A stretch of DNA of 5,999 bases, from positions 1 through 5,999 of the forward strand of contig CACZAK010000280.1 in assembly GCA_902779075.1 (NCBI GenBank), given 5' to 3'. This DNA is from an uncultured bacterium (lineage in GTDB: Bacteria > Verrucomicrobiota > Kiritimatiellia > RFP12 > UBA1067). Below are positions 1 through 5,691 of the stretch, in pieces; positions within the stretch are counted from its first letter, which is position 1, and every line of letters starts with the position of its first letter. The notes below the pieces were generated by a model, which saw only the letters and a list, made by a program, of their open reading frames with translations, ran no database searches and had not been told where the DNA came from. Made by a program: the position numbers and the translations under genes.

Positions 1-708
1 GTTCTCGATGGAGCAGACGATCACGGCGTTGCCGGCCTTGTCGCGCATCACCTCCATCTCGTATTCCTTCCAGCCGATCAGCGACTCCTCCACGAGCACC
101 TCGTGGTTGAGCGACGCCTCCAGTCCGCCCGTGACGATCCGCGCGAACTCCTCCGCGTCGTGCGCGATGCCGCCGCCGGTGCCGCCGAGCGTGAAGCCGG
201 GACGCACGATGAGCGGCCACGAACCGATCGTGCGCGCGATCGCCTCCGCCTCGGCGAGCGAGTGGGCGCTGCCGGAGCGCGGCATGTCGAGGCCGAGCTC
301 GCGCATCGCCTCCTTGAAGAGGTTCCTGTCCTCGGCGCGGGCGATCGCCTCCGCCTTCGCGCCGATCAGCTCCACGCGGTAGCGCTTCAGGACGCCGCCC
401 TTCTCCAGTTCCATTGCGAGGTTGAGCGCGGTCTGTCCGCCAAGCGTCGGGAGAAGCGCATCCGGCCGCTCGCGGCGGATGACCTCGTGAAGATAGTCCG
501 CCGTCAGCGGCTCGATGTACGTCCTGTCGGCGCGGTCGGGGTCGGTCATCACCGTCGCCGGGTTGGAATTGACGAGCACCACCTCGTAGCCCAGACCCTT
601 GAGCGCCTTGACCGCCTGCACGCCCGAATAGTCGAACTCGCAGCCTTGTCCGATCACAATCGGCCCCGAGCCGATGATGAGGATCTTCCTCAAATCTGTG
701 CGTTTCAT
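1..708 (-). CDS. carB: Carbamoyl-phosphate synthase large subunit, N-terminal part (partial, runs off the left edge)
   Basis: CarB makes carbamoyl phosphate from bicarbonate, ATP and ammonia supplied by the CarA glutaminase, feeding pyrimidine and arginine synthesis in the cytosol. The visible 236 residues begin [20 protein letters not shown] and follow E. coli CarB closely throughout. The pre-ATP-grasp domain shows [28 protein letters not shown] and [11 protein letters not shown]. The first ATP-grasp domain shows [18 protein letters not shown], the glycine-rich loop [15 protein letters not shown], and [17 protein letters not shown], ending in VCSIEN at the edge. A full CarB is about 1,070 residues, so roughly three quarters lies outside. 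The start at 708 matches the family N-terminus (E. coli MPKRTDIKSILI). No Shine-Dalgarno sequence is visible just upstream (TGCTCCTCTGAT). It is transcribed away from the leu operon, probably from the promoter at 775-803. Identification is secure. Confidence 0.97.
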   Translation of the reverse strand, partial: MKRTDLRKILIIGSGPIVIGQGCEFDYSGVQAVKALKGLGYEVVLVNSNPATVMTDPDRADRTYIEPLTADYLHEVIRRERPDALLPTLGGQTALNLAMELEKGGVLKRYRVELIGAKAEAIARAEDRNLFKEAMRELGLDMPRSGSAHSLAEAEAIARTIGSWPLIVRPGFTLGGTGGGIAHDAEEFARIVTGGLEASLNHEVLVEESLIGWKEYEMEVMRDKAGNAVIVCSIEN

Positions 709-768
709 ATCAGAGGAGCATTAGCACAATCCGTGCCAACGCGGCGTTTGCGGGAAAAACACCGCAAC

Positions 769-809
769 CATTACATTATATGTAACGCCCGCCGCCATGA
801 CATTACATT
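769..809. promoter_or_regulatory. Operator-like repeats over the carB promoter
   Basis: The 9-mer CATTACATT occurs at 769-777 and again at 801-809, 32 bases apart, which is about three helical turns. The first copy is part of an inverted repeat, TTACAT-TAT-ATGTAA (771-785), that covers the -10 box; the second copy touches the -35 box. Same-face spacing over both promoter boxes suits a dimeric regulator. I recognise no specific family site. Confidence 0.35.
775..803 (-). promoter_or_regulatory. Candidate sigma-70-type promoter for carB
   Basis: Reading the - strand, a perfect -10 box TATAAT (780 to 775) lies 17 bases downstream of ATGTCA (803 to 798), which matches the -35 consensus TTGACA at four of six positions. 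Transcription would start near 768, giving a leader of about 60 bases before the carB ATG at 708. The -10 sequence and spacing are seen directly; promoter activity is inferred. Confidence 0.5.
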
Positions 810-897
810 CACGCGACATGGCAGGACGCATCTGCGTAATTCACCGCCGAGCCTTCTGATAATTGGAAACAACTATTTAAAACAACTTGCCTTTGGC

Positions 898-919
898 GCG
901 CGGGCTAACTCGCCCGCGC
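898..919. repeat. GC-rich inverted repeat (hairpin) in the intergenic region
   Basis: GCGCGGGC (898-905) and GCCCGCGC (912-919) are perfect complements around a 6-base loop, TAACTC. Neither strand has a run of T after the stem, so it is not a typical intrinsic terminator. It does not carry the GGTAGGG border of the elements found inside leuC and leuB, so I keep it apart. It may be a protein-binding site or another palindromic repeat type. Confidence 0.5.
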
Positions 920-1005
920 CCATTTGCCGATCCTCAAATCATGGTTGTTTCAAAATACGTATGGGTGAAAAACGCCCCCGATTACCATGTCGCATGAATT
1001 TGCCA

Positions 1006-1034
1006 TTGCATCCGCCGCACGAGTGTGATACACT
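1006..1034 (+). promoter_or_regulatory. Candidate promoter for the leu operon, with a palindrome over the -10
   Basis: A TTG-type -35 (TTGCAT, 1006-1011) is 17 bases from TACACT (1029-1034), which matches the -10 consensus at four of six positions. TGA at 1026-1028 gives an extended -10. A nearby TTGCCA (1000-1005) is a better -35 but is too far from this -10. Transcription would start near 1041, leaving about 20 bases before the leader ATG at 1061. AGTGT-GAT-ACACT (1022-1034) is a 5-base-arm inverted repeat covering the -10 and may be an operator. The promoter is inferred from position and partial matches. Confidence 0.4.
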
Positions 1035-1060
1035 ATTCGCGTCAAAGGCAAAACAGCGAC

Positions 1061-1135
1061 ATGAACACGAACCTTCTTCTTAACGGGCTTCTTCTCCTTG
1101 CGCTTACGAAGCGCGGGGCGCGTTTGCTTGTCTAG
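1061..1135 (+). CDS. leuL: Leucine-rich leader peptide of the leu operon (attenuator peptide, 24 residues)
   Basis: The frame reads MNTNLLLNGLLLL, then ALTKRGARLLV and a TAG stop. Ten of its 24 residues are leucine, including runs of three and four. Its position (just after a candidate promoter, just before a terminator hairpin and leuA) is that of a leader peptide whose translation senses charged leucyl-tRNA. Eight of the ten leucine codons are CTT, whereas the structural genes downstream mostly use CTC and CTG, which would make the leader more sensitive to a shortage of the matching tRNA. The ribosome binding site is weak: AAAGG at 1044-1048 lies 12 bases from the ATG. The peptide itself probably has no function after translation. 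The symbol leuL is by analogy with enterobacteria; sequence homology is not implied. Confidence 0.88.
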   Translation: MNTNLLLNGLLLLALTKRGARLLV

Positions 1136-1198
1136 AAAGGTTCGAGTTCAGGAAAAAGGCAAACGGCTCCGCGCGAAAGGCGGGGCCGTTTTTGTTTT
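1096..1198 (+). promoter_or_regulatory. Transcription attenuator of the leu operon (segments 1 to 4)
   Basis: Four segments with the classical alternative pairings can be read. Segment 1 (1096-1105, CCTTGCGCTT) pairs with 1109-1118 (AAGCGCGGGG) around the loop ACG, with two G-T wobbles: the pause hairpin. Segment 2 can instead pair with segment 3: CGTTTGC (1121-1127) with GCAAACG (1159-1165), and GCGCGG (1111-1116) with CCGCGC (1169-1174). Segment 3 otherwise pairs with segment 4 to form the terminator. A ribosome stalled in the Leu codons at 1073-1099 would cover segment 1 and let 2:3 form, allowing transcription into leuA. A ribosome that reaches the stop at 1133 would cover segment 2 and let the terminator form. 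The pairings are seen; the mechanism is inferred from the known his, trp and leu attenuators. Confidence 0.85.
1161..1198 (+). terminator. Intrinsic terminator between the leader peptide and leuA
   Basis: AAACGGCTCCGC (1161-1172) pairs over all 12 positions (one G-T wobble) with GCGGGGCCGTTT (1180-1191) around a 7-base loop. The T-rich tract TTTTTGTTTT runs from 1189 to 1198. It lies 25 bases after the leader stop and 29 bases before the leuA start, so it must be conditional for leuA to be expressed. Confidence 0.9.
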
Positions 1199-1227
1199 GC
1201 CTGGCAACGAACAAAGGAAGAATGCAG

Positions 1228-2748
1228 ATGAATGCGATACAGATATTCGATACGACGCTCCGGGACGGCGAGCAGGCCCCCGGCTACGCGATGAACATCG
1301 ACGAGAAGGTGCGCATGGCGCTCCAGCTCGAATCACTCGGCGTCGACGTCATGGAGGCCGGCTTCGCCGTGGCCTCTCCGGGCGACTTCGCGTCCGTGAA
1401 GGCAATCGCCGACGCCGTGAAGTCCTCCGCCGTCTGCTCGCTCTCCCGCGCGCTCGAGAAGGACATCGACGCCTCGGCGGCGGCGATCAAGGGCGCGGCG
1501 CGTCCGCGCATCCACACGTTCCTCGCAACGAGCGACCTTCACCTCAAGTACAAGCTGCGCATCTCGCGCGCAGACTGCATCAAGCGCATCAAGCACGCCG
1601 TCGCGTACGCCCGCAACCTCTGCGGCGACGTGGAGTTCTCGGCCGAGGACGCCTCGCGCACCGACATCGACTTCCTCTGCAAGGCGCTGGACGCCGCCGT
1701 CGCGGCGGGCGCGACCGTCGTCAACATCCCCGACACCGTCGGCTACTCGACGCCGGACGAGTTCGCCGCTATCGTCTCCGCCGTCATGAACCGCGTCAGG
1801 GGAATCGAGAACGTGACCGTCTCGACCCACTGCCATGACGACCTCGGCCTCGCCGTCGCAAACTCGCTCGCGGGCGTCCGCGCCGGCGCCAGGCAGGTGG
1901 AATGCACCATCTGCGGAATCGGCGAACGTGCCGGCAACGCCGCGATGGAGGAGATCGTGATGGGGCTTCGCACGCGCCGCGACGCATACGGCGGGCTCTC
2001 CACGCGGATCAAGACGGAGGAAATCGCCCGTACCGCGCACCTGCTCTCCACCATCACCGGCGTGCGCATCGCCCCCGGAAAGGCGATCGTGGGGGCGAAC
2101 GCCTTCGCGCACGAAAGCGGCATCCACCAGCACGGCGTGCTCTCGAAGGCCGAGACGTACGAGATCATGACGCCGGAGTCGGTCGGGATGAGGCAGACGG
2201 AGCTCGTCCTGGGCAAGCACTCCGGACAGCACGCCCTCGAGACCCGCCTGAGGGACCTCGGCTACGACCTCGACGAGACGAACATGGCGGAGGTGTTCGC
2301 CGCGTTCAAGGCGCTTGCCGACCGCAAGAAGAAGATCACGGACCGCGACCTCGCGGCGCTCGCGGAGTCCCGCGTCGCCGCAAAGCCCTCGGACGCGAAG
2401 GAATGGAAGCTCGAGTCGTTCGTGGTGAACAGCGGCAACCACATGAGCGCCACCGCCCAGATCGCGCTTGTGCGCGGCAAGCGGCGCGTGCAGGACGCGG
2501 CCATCGGCACAGGCCCCATCTACGCCGCCTTCCGCACCGTCGAGAAGATCATCCGCCACCGCTTCAAACTGGAGGACTACCGCATCGAGGCCGTCACCGA
2601 GCGGCGCGACGCCCTCGGCGAAGTGCTCGTGAAGATATCCGACTCAAAGGGCACGTACCGCGGACGCGGCGTTTCCACGGACGTGATCGAAGGATCGATC
2701 CTCGCGCTGCTCGTGGCGGTGAACCGCATGCTGGAGGCCGGAAAATGA
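1228..2748 (+). CDS. leuA: 2-isopropylmalate synthase
   Basis: LeuA condenses acetyl-CoA with 2-oxoisovalerate to give 2-isopropylmalate, the committed step of leucine synthesis. The 506-residue length is normal for the family. The TIM-barrel opens with [13 protein letters not shown] (residues 7-19), where Asp13 is a metal ligand by homology. The HxH metal pair is His201 and His203 in [11 protein letters not shown], and [11 protein letters not shown] (from residue 232) contains the conserved Asn237. [11 protein letters not shown] and [10 protein letters not shown] follow. From about residue 385 the C-terminal LeuA regulatory domain (LESFVVNSG, then GTGPIYAAF) is present, so leucine feedback inhibition is likely in addition to attenuation. 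The start at 1228 is chosen because AGGAAG (1215-1220) is seven bases upstream; an ATG at 1222 is too close to it, and a frame extension to 1192 begins inside the terminator. Citramalate synthase or homocitrate synthase is less likely given the leuCDB context. Confidence 0.96.
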   Translation: MNAIQIFDTTLRDGEQAPGYAMNIDEKVRMALQLESLGVDVMEAGFAVASPGDFASVKAIADAVKSSAVCSLSRALEKDIDASAAAIKGAARPRIHTFLATSDLHLKYKLRISRADCIKRIKHAVAYARNLCGDVEFSAEDASRTDIDFLCKALDAAVAAGATVVNIPDTVGYSTPDEFAAIVSAVMNRVRGIENVTVSTHCHDDLGLAVANSLAGVRAGARQVECTICGIGERAGNAAMEEIVMGLRTRRDAYGGLSTRIKTEEIARTAHLLSTITGVRIAPGKAIVGANAFAHESGIHQHGVLSKAETYEIMTPESVGMRQTELVLGKHSGQHALETRLRDLGYDLDETNMAEVFAAFKALADRKKKITDRDLAALAESRVAAKPSDAKEWKLESFVVNSGNHMSATAQIALVRGKRRVQDAAIGTGPIYAAFRTVEKIIRHRFKLEDYRIEAVTERRDALGEVLVKISDSKGTYRGRGVSTDVIEGSILALLVAVNRMLEAGK

Positions 2749-4055
2749 AGATGACGATGTCGCAGAAGATTCTCGCGGCGCACGTCCCCGGTAGGGCGGC
2801 CAGCCCTCTGGCCGCCGACGGCGGTCGCGGGGCGACCGCCCTACCCCTCCATCCCGGCGAGCTTGTCATGGCGCGGCTCGACCTCGTTCTCGGCAACGAC
2901 ATCACCGCGCCCGTCGCGATCGGCGAGTTCCAGAAGTTCGGCCGCGCCGTGGTGTTCGACCGCGAGAAGATCGCGCTCGTCCCCGACCACTTCACGCCCA
3001 ACAAGGACATCAAGGCCGCCGCCCAGTGCGCCGCGATGCGCGCGTTCGCCAAGGAACAGGGGATCGCCAACTACTTCGAGGTCGGACACGACTGCGGCAT
3101 CGAGCACGCCCTCCTGCCGGAAAAAGGCCTCGTCACGGCGGGCGACCTCGTGATCGGCGCGGATTCGCACACATGCACCTACGGCGCGCTCGGCGCGTTC
3201 TCGACGGGCGTCGGGTCAACGGACATGGCGGCGGGGATGTCCGCCGGCGAAACGTGGTTCCGCGTACCGTCCGCGATCAAGGTGGTGCTGAAAGGCAAGC
3301 CCCGGAAATGGGTCTGCGGGAAGGACGTGATCCTGCACCTGATCGGCATGATCGGTGTCGACGGCGCGCGCTACCAGTCGCTCGAGTTCACTGGTGACGG
3401 AATCGCAAGCCTTTCGATGGACGATCGCTTCACGATCGCGAACATGGCGATCGAGGCGGGCGCAAAGAACGGCATCTTCCCCGTGGACGAAACGACGCTC
3501 GCCTGCCTGCGCGAACACAACGCAAAGCCGCCCCGGGTCTACGAGGCCGACGCGGACGCCGAATACGAGCGCGTCATTGAGATCGACCTCGACGAACTGG
3601 AGCCGACCGTGGCGTTCCCGCACCTGCCGTCCAACACGCGCCCGGTGCGTGAGGCCGGGAACGTCGCCATCGACCAGGTGGTCATCGGCTCATGCACGAA
3701 CGGGCGCATCTCCGACATGCGCGCCGCCGCAGAGGTCATGCGCGGACACAGGGTCGCGGACGGCGTGAGGGCGATCGTGATCCCCGCCACGCAGCGCATC
3801 TGGCTCCAGGCGCTGGAAGAGGGGCTGCTCAAGACCTTCGTCGAGGCGGGATGCGTGGTTTCGCCGCCGACGTGCGGGCCGTGCCTCGGCGGACACATGG
3901 GCATCCTCGCAATGAATGAACGCTGCGTCGCCACCACAAACCGCAACTTCGTCGGGCGCATGGGACACGTCGAATCGGAGGTATACCTCGCCTCTCCCGC
4001 AGTCGCGGCGGCATCGGCCATCGCCGGACGCATCACTGCCCCAACTACCCCCTAA
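2745..4055 (+). CDS. leuC: 3-isopropylmalate dehydratase large subunit (HacA-like), with an in-frame 19-residue insert
   Basis: With LeuD, this iron-sulfur protein isomerises 2-isopropylmalate to 3-isopropylmalate. The aconitase-family [4Fe-4S] ligands are Cys317 ([12 protein letters not shown]), Cys377 and Cys380 ([11 protein letters not shown]). [20 protein letters not shown] and [10 protein letters not shown] are also typical. The start overlaps the leuA stop (ATGA) and has GGAGG at 2733-2737, seven bases upstream. The N-terminus [13 protein letters not shown] fits the family, but residues 16-34 (encoded by 2790-2846) are a palindromic DNA element read as [19 protein letters not shown]. 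The family pattern resumes at [16 protein letters not shown]. HacA-type LeuC proteins are usually about 418-420 residues; this one is 436, and removing the insert gives 417. The insert lies ahead of the conserved core, so activity is probably kept. The last residues, ITAPTTP, run into the heptamer repeat. The leuD partner argues for isopropylmalate rather than homoaconitate as substrate. Confidence 0.95.
   Translation: MKMTMSQKILAAHVPGRAASPLAADGGRGATALPLHPGELVMARLDLVLGNDITAPVAIGEFQKFGRAVVFDREKIALVPDHFTPNKDIKAAAQCAAMRAFAKEQGIANYFEVGHDCGIEHALLPEKGLVTAGDLVIGADSHTCTYGALGAFSTGVGSTDMAAGMSAGETWFRVPSAIKVVLKGKPRKWVCGKDVILHLIGMIGVDGARYQSLEFTGDGIASLSMDDRFTIANMAIEAGAKNGIFPVDETTLACLREHNAKPPRVYEADADAEYERVIEIDLDELEPTVAFPHLPSNTRPVREAGNVAIDQVVIGSCTNGRISDMRAAAEVMRGHRVADGVRAIVIPATQRIWLQALEEGLLKTFVEAGCVVSPPTCGPCLGGHMGILAMNERCVATTNRNFVGRMGHVESEVYLASPAVAAASAIAGRITAPTTP
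2790..2845. repeat. Composite palindromic element inside leuC (inverted pair of GGTAGGG units)
   Basis: The 56-base element starts GGTAGGGCGG and ends with the exact complement CCGCCCTACC, a perfect 10-base terminal inverted repeat. Inside are two hairpins. The first is GGCGGCCAG (2795-2803) with CTGGCCGCC (2808-2816), loop CCCT. The second is GGCGGTCGC (2820-2828) with GCGACCGCC (2832-2840), loop GGG. GAC (2817-2819) separates them. The layout is two palindromic units facing each other. With one further base it fills 19 codons and keeps the frame. The second unit, read on the - strand, equals the unit at 5128-5153 in leuB. Confidence 0.9.
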
Positions 4056-4081
4056 CCACTAACCACTAGCCACTAACCACT
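4054..4081 (+). repeat. Heptamer tandem repeat AACCACT x4 between leuC and leuD
   Basis: Four 7-base units (AACCACT, AACCACT, AGCCACT, AACCACT) start inside the leuC stop codon and end exactly at the leuD ATG. Because seven is not a multiple of three, the repeat places stop codons in all three frames (TAA at 4053, TAA at 4060, TAG at 4067). It leaves no room for a Shine-Dalgarno sequence for leuD. The preceding bases (CAACTACCCCC) look like a degenerate extension into the end of leuC. Confidence 0.9.
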
Positions 4082-4558
4082 ATGAAAGCACACAAGTACG
4101 GCAACGACGTGGATACGGACGTCATCATCCCGGCGCGGCACCTCAACACATCCGTGCCGGAGGAACTGGCGGCGCACTGCATGGAAGATATCGACCCCGC
4201 TTTCGCCGCCCGTGTCCAGTGCGGCGACATTCTTGTCGCCGGGCGCAACTTCGGTTGCGGATCTTCGCGCGAACACGCCCCCATCGCAATCAAGGCGAGC
4301 GGAATCTCGTGCGTCATCGCGGAGACCTTCGCACGCATCTTCTACCGGAACGCGCTCAACATCGGCCTCCCCATATTGGAGTGCCCCGCCGCCGCGAACG
4401 CCATATCCGCCGGCGACGAGGTGACGGTCAATCTTGAAACGGGCGAAATCACGGACCATACCACGGGGCAGACGTTTCACGCGGAACCGTTCCCTCCCTT
4501 CATGATGGAACTGATCGCCGCAGGCGGTCTCGCAGCATACCTGAAAGGAACGAGATAA
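4082..4558 (+). CDS. leuD: 3-isopropylmalate dehydratase small subunit (HacB-like)
   Basis: LeuD is the swivelling small subunit that completes the isopropylmalate isomerase active site with LeuC. At 158 residues it is of the compact HacB type. The start shows [19 protein letters not shown] (residues 5-23), the active-site signature [12 protein letters not shown] lies at 56-67, and [18 protein letters not shown] follows. The specificity loop reads HLNT (20-23) and lacks the arginine of the YLRT loop reported for homoaconitase-type small subunits, which supports isopropylmalate as substrate. The ATG at 4082 is the only start that keeps the conserved N-terminus, but the bases before it are the AACCACT repeat, with no purine-rich ribosome binding site. 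Translation may depend on ribosomes finishing leuC 26 bases upstream. It overlaps leuB by one base (TAATG). Confidence 0.95.
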   Translation: MKAHKYGNDVDTDVIIPARHLNTSVPEELAAHCMEDIDPAFAARVQCGDILVAGRNFGCGSSREHAPIAIKASGISCVIAETFARIFYRNALNIGLPILECPAAANAISAGDEVTVNLETGEITDHTTGQTFHAEPFPPFMMELIAAGGLAAYLKGTR

Positions 4559-5691
4559 TGAAGGCGAACGTAGTCCTGCTTCCAGGCGACGGCGTCGGGC
4601 CTGAAATCGTCGCGGAGGCAGTCAAGGTGCTCAAGGCCGTCGCAACCCGGTTTGGGCACGACTTCGAGATGACCGAGCATCCCGTCGGCGGCGCGGCGCA
4701 TGATTTGTGCGGGGACTGCCTGCCCGATGCGACACTCGCCGCGTGCAAGGCGGCGGACGCGGTTCTCCTCGGCGCGGTGGGCGGTCCAAAATGGGACGCG
4801 CTGCCGCCGGAGAAGCGTCCCGAACGGCGCGCCCTTCTCACGCTCCGCTCCGAACTCGGGCTCTTCGCGAACCTTCGCCCGGCAAAGGTGTGGGATGCGC
4901 TGAAAGGCGCAAGCCCGCTGAAAGACGAAATCGTGGCCAGGGGCATCGACGTCCTGATCGTGCGCGAACTGACGGGCGGCGCGTACTTCGGCGAGAAAGG
5001 CCGCTCCGCCGACAGGACATCCGCCTACGACGTGACGCCGTATTCGACGCACGAGATCGAGCGCGTCGCGCGCATCGCATTCGACGCGGCCCGACGCCGC
5101 CACGGTAGGGCGGTCGCCCCGCAACCCGGTAGGGCGGTCGCCCCGCGACCGCCGAAGGTCACGAGCGTGGACAAGGCGAACGTCCTTGAAACGTCACGGC
5201 TGTGGCGTGAAACGGTGACGGCACTTCACGCGGCCGAATACGCGGACGTGGAACTTGAGCACATGTACGTCGACAACGCGGCGATGCAGCTCGTGCGCGA
5301 TCCGGCGCGGTTCGACGTGATCCTCACCGAAAACATGTTCGGCGACATCCTGTCCGACGAGGCGTCTCAGATCACGGGCTCAATCGGCATGCTGCCGTCA
5401 GCGTCGCTGGGTACGGCCAAAGGAGGCTTGTACGAGCCTATCCACGGCTCCGCGCCAGACATCGCGGGGAAAGGGATCGCCAATCCCCTGGCGACCATTC
5501 TCTCAGCCGCCCTGATGCTGCGCCATGCATTCGGGCTTGCCGCCGAGGCGGACGCCATCGAGCAAGCCGTGTCGGACGTGCTTGCATCCGGTGTCCGCAC
5601 CGCCGACATCGCCTCGCCATCCGGCGCTTCCCCTGCCGTTTCCACGTCCGAGATGGGCGATGCAATCCAGGCCGCGCTCTCAGGCTCTTGA
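4558..5691 (+). CDS. leuB: 3-isopropylmalate dehydrogenase, with an in-frame 17-residue insert
   Basis: LeuB oxidises and decarboxylates 3-isopropylmalate with NAD+ to 2-oxoisocaproate. Visible family features are [19 protein letters not shown] near the start, [15 protein letters not shown] (substrate-binding arginines), [13 protein letters not shown] with catalytic Tyr143, SVDKANVLE with catalytic Lys206, metal-binding Asp239 ([10 protein letters not shown]), Asp263 and Asp267 ([10 protein letters not shown]), and [14 protein letters not shown]. Residues 183-199 ([17 protein letters not shown], encoded by 5104-5154) have no counterpart in the family: E. coli reads RRHKVTSIDK where this protein has RRH, then the insert, then KVTSVDK. 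The insert therefore falls in the loop just before the strand leading to the catalytic lysine. The protein is 377 residues, or 360 without the insert, which is normal. AAAGGA (4544-4549) lies eight bases before the ATG. The 3' end overlaps the convergent pyrG by 12 bases. Confidence 0.96.
   Translation: MKANVVLLPGDGVGPEIVAEAVKVLKAVATRFGHDFEMTEHPVGGAAHDLCGDCLPDATLAACKAADAVLLGAVGGPKWDALPPEKRPERRALLTLRSELGLFANLRPAKVWDALKGASPLKDEIVARGIDVLIVRELTGGAYFGEKGRSADRTSAYDVTPYSTHEIERVARIAFDAARRRHGRAVAPQPGRAVAPRPPKVTSVDKANVLETSRLWRETVTALHAAEYADVELEHMYVDNAAMQLVRDPARFDVILTENMFGDILSDEASQITGSIGMLPSASLGTAKGGLYEPIHGSAPDIAGKGIANPLATILSAALMLRHAFGLAAEADAIEQAVSDVLASGVRTADIASPSGASPAVSTSEMGDAIQAALSGS
5104..5153. repeat. 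Tandem palindromic units inside leuB (direct pair of GGTAGGG units)
   Basis: Two direct copies lie back to back at 5104-5127 and 5128-5153. Each starts with GGTAGGGCGGTCGCCCCGC; the copies then differ at two positions (AACCC against GACCG) before the second copy finishes. The second copy is a full hairpin unit: GGCGGTCGC (5133-5141) pairs with GCGACCGCC (5145-5153) around CCC. The first copy has lost the end of its 3' arm. The 24-base period equals eight codons, giving the repeated peptide [16 protein letters not shown]. The second copy is identical over 26 bases to the reverse complement of 2820-2845 in leuC. Confidence 0.9.

Larger units (their letters stand above)
709..1060. other. Divergent intergenic region between carB and the leu leader
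   Basis: This 352-base stretch contains no convincing gene. It is more AT-rich than the surrounding coding DNA, as expected for a control region. It holds a candidate carB promoter with operator-like repeats (769-809), a GC-rich hairpin (898-919), and a candidate leu promoter with a small palindrome over its -10 box (1006-1034). The stretch from about 810 to 890 shows nothing I can name. An 18-codon frame at 941-997 has no ribosome binding site and was not accepted as a gene. Confidence 0.7.

Noticed and set aside
941..997. 18-codon frame (MVVSKYVWVKNAPDYHVA) upstream of the leu promoter
   Set aside because: It has no ribosome binding site, no promoter, and no composition pointing to a leader peptide.
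103..1083. Long open frame on the + strand across the carB start and the intergenic region
   Set aside because: It is antisense to carB, is rich in Arg and low-complexity residues, and matches no family I know; the - strand carB reading is unmistakable.
1192..1227. Upstream extension of leuA to an ATG at 1192
   Set aside because: It begins within the terminator and adds residues not found in the LeuA family; the ribosome binding site at 1215-1220 fits 1228.
1333..2559. 408-codon - strand frame opposite leuA
   Set aside because: It is a GC-rich antisense shadow of a well-supported LeuA, with Arg, Asp and Val-rich composition and no recognisable domain.
1902..2744. In-frame extension of leuC upstream through leuA
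   Set aside because: The frame is open by chance in GC-rich DNA; it encodes Arg-rich nonsense until the conserved LeuC start at 2745, which has its own GGAGG.
2790..2845. Element in leuC as an intrinsic terminator or polar attenuator within the operon
   Set aside because: The hairpins are strong but no T tract follows on either strand, and the coding frame runs through intact.
4054..4081. AACCACT array as a CRISPR-like or origin iteron array
   Set aside because: Four 7-base units without spacers do not make a CRISPR array, and there is no replication gene or AT-rich unwinding region nearby.
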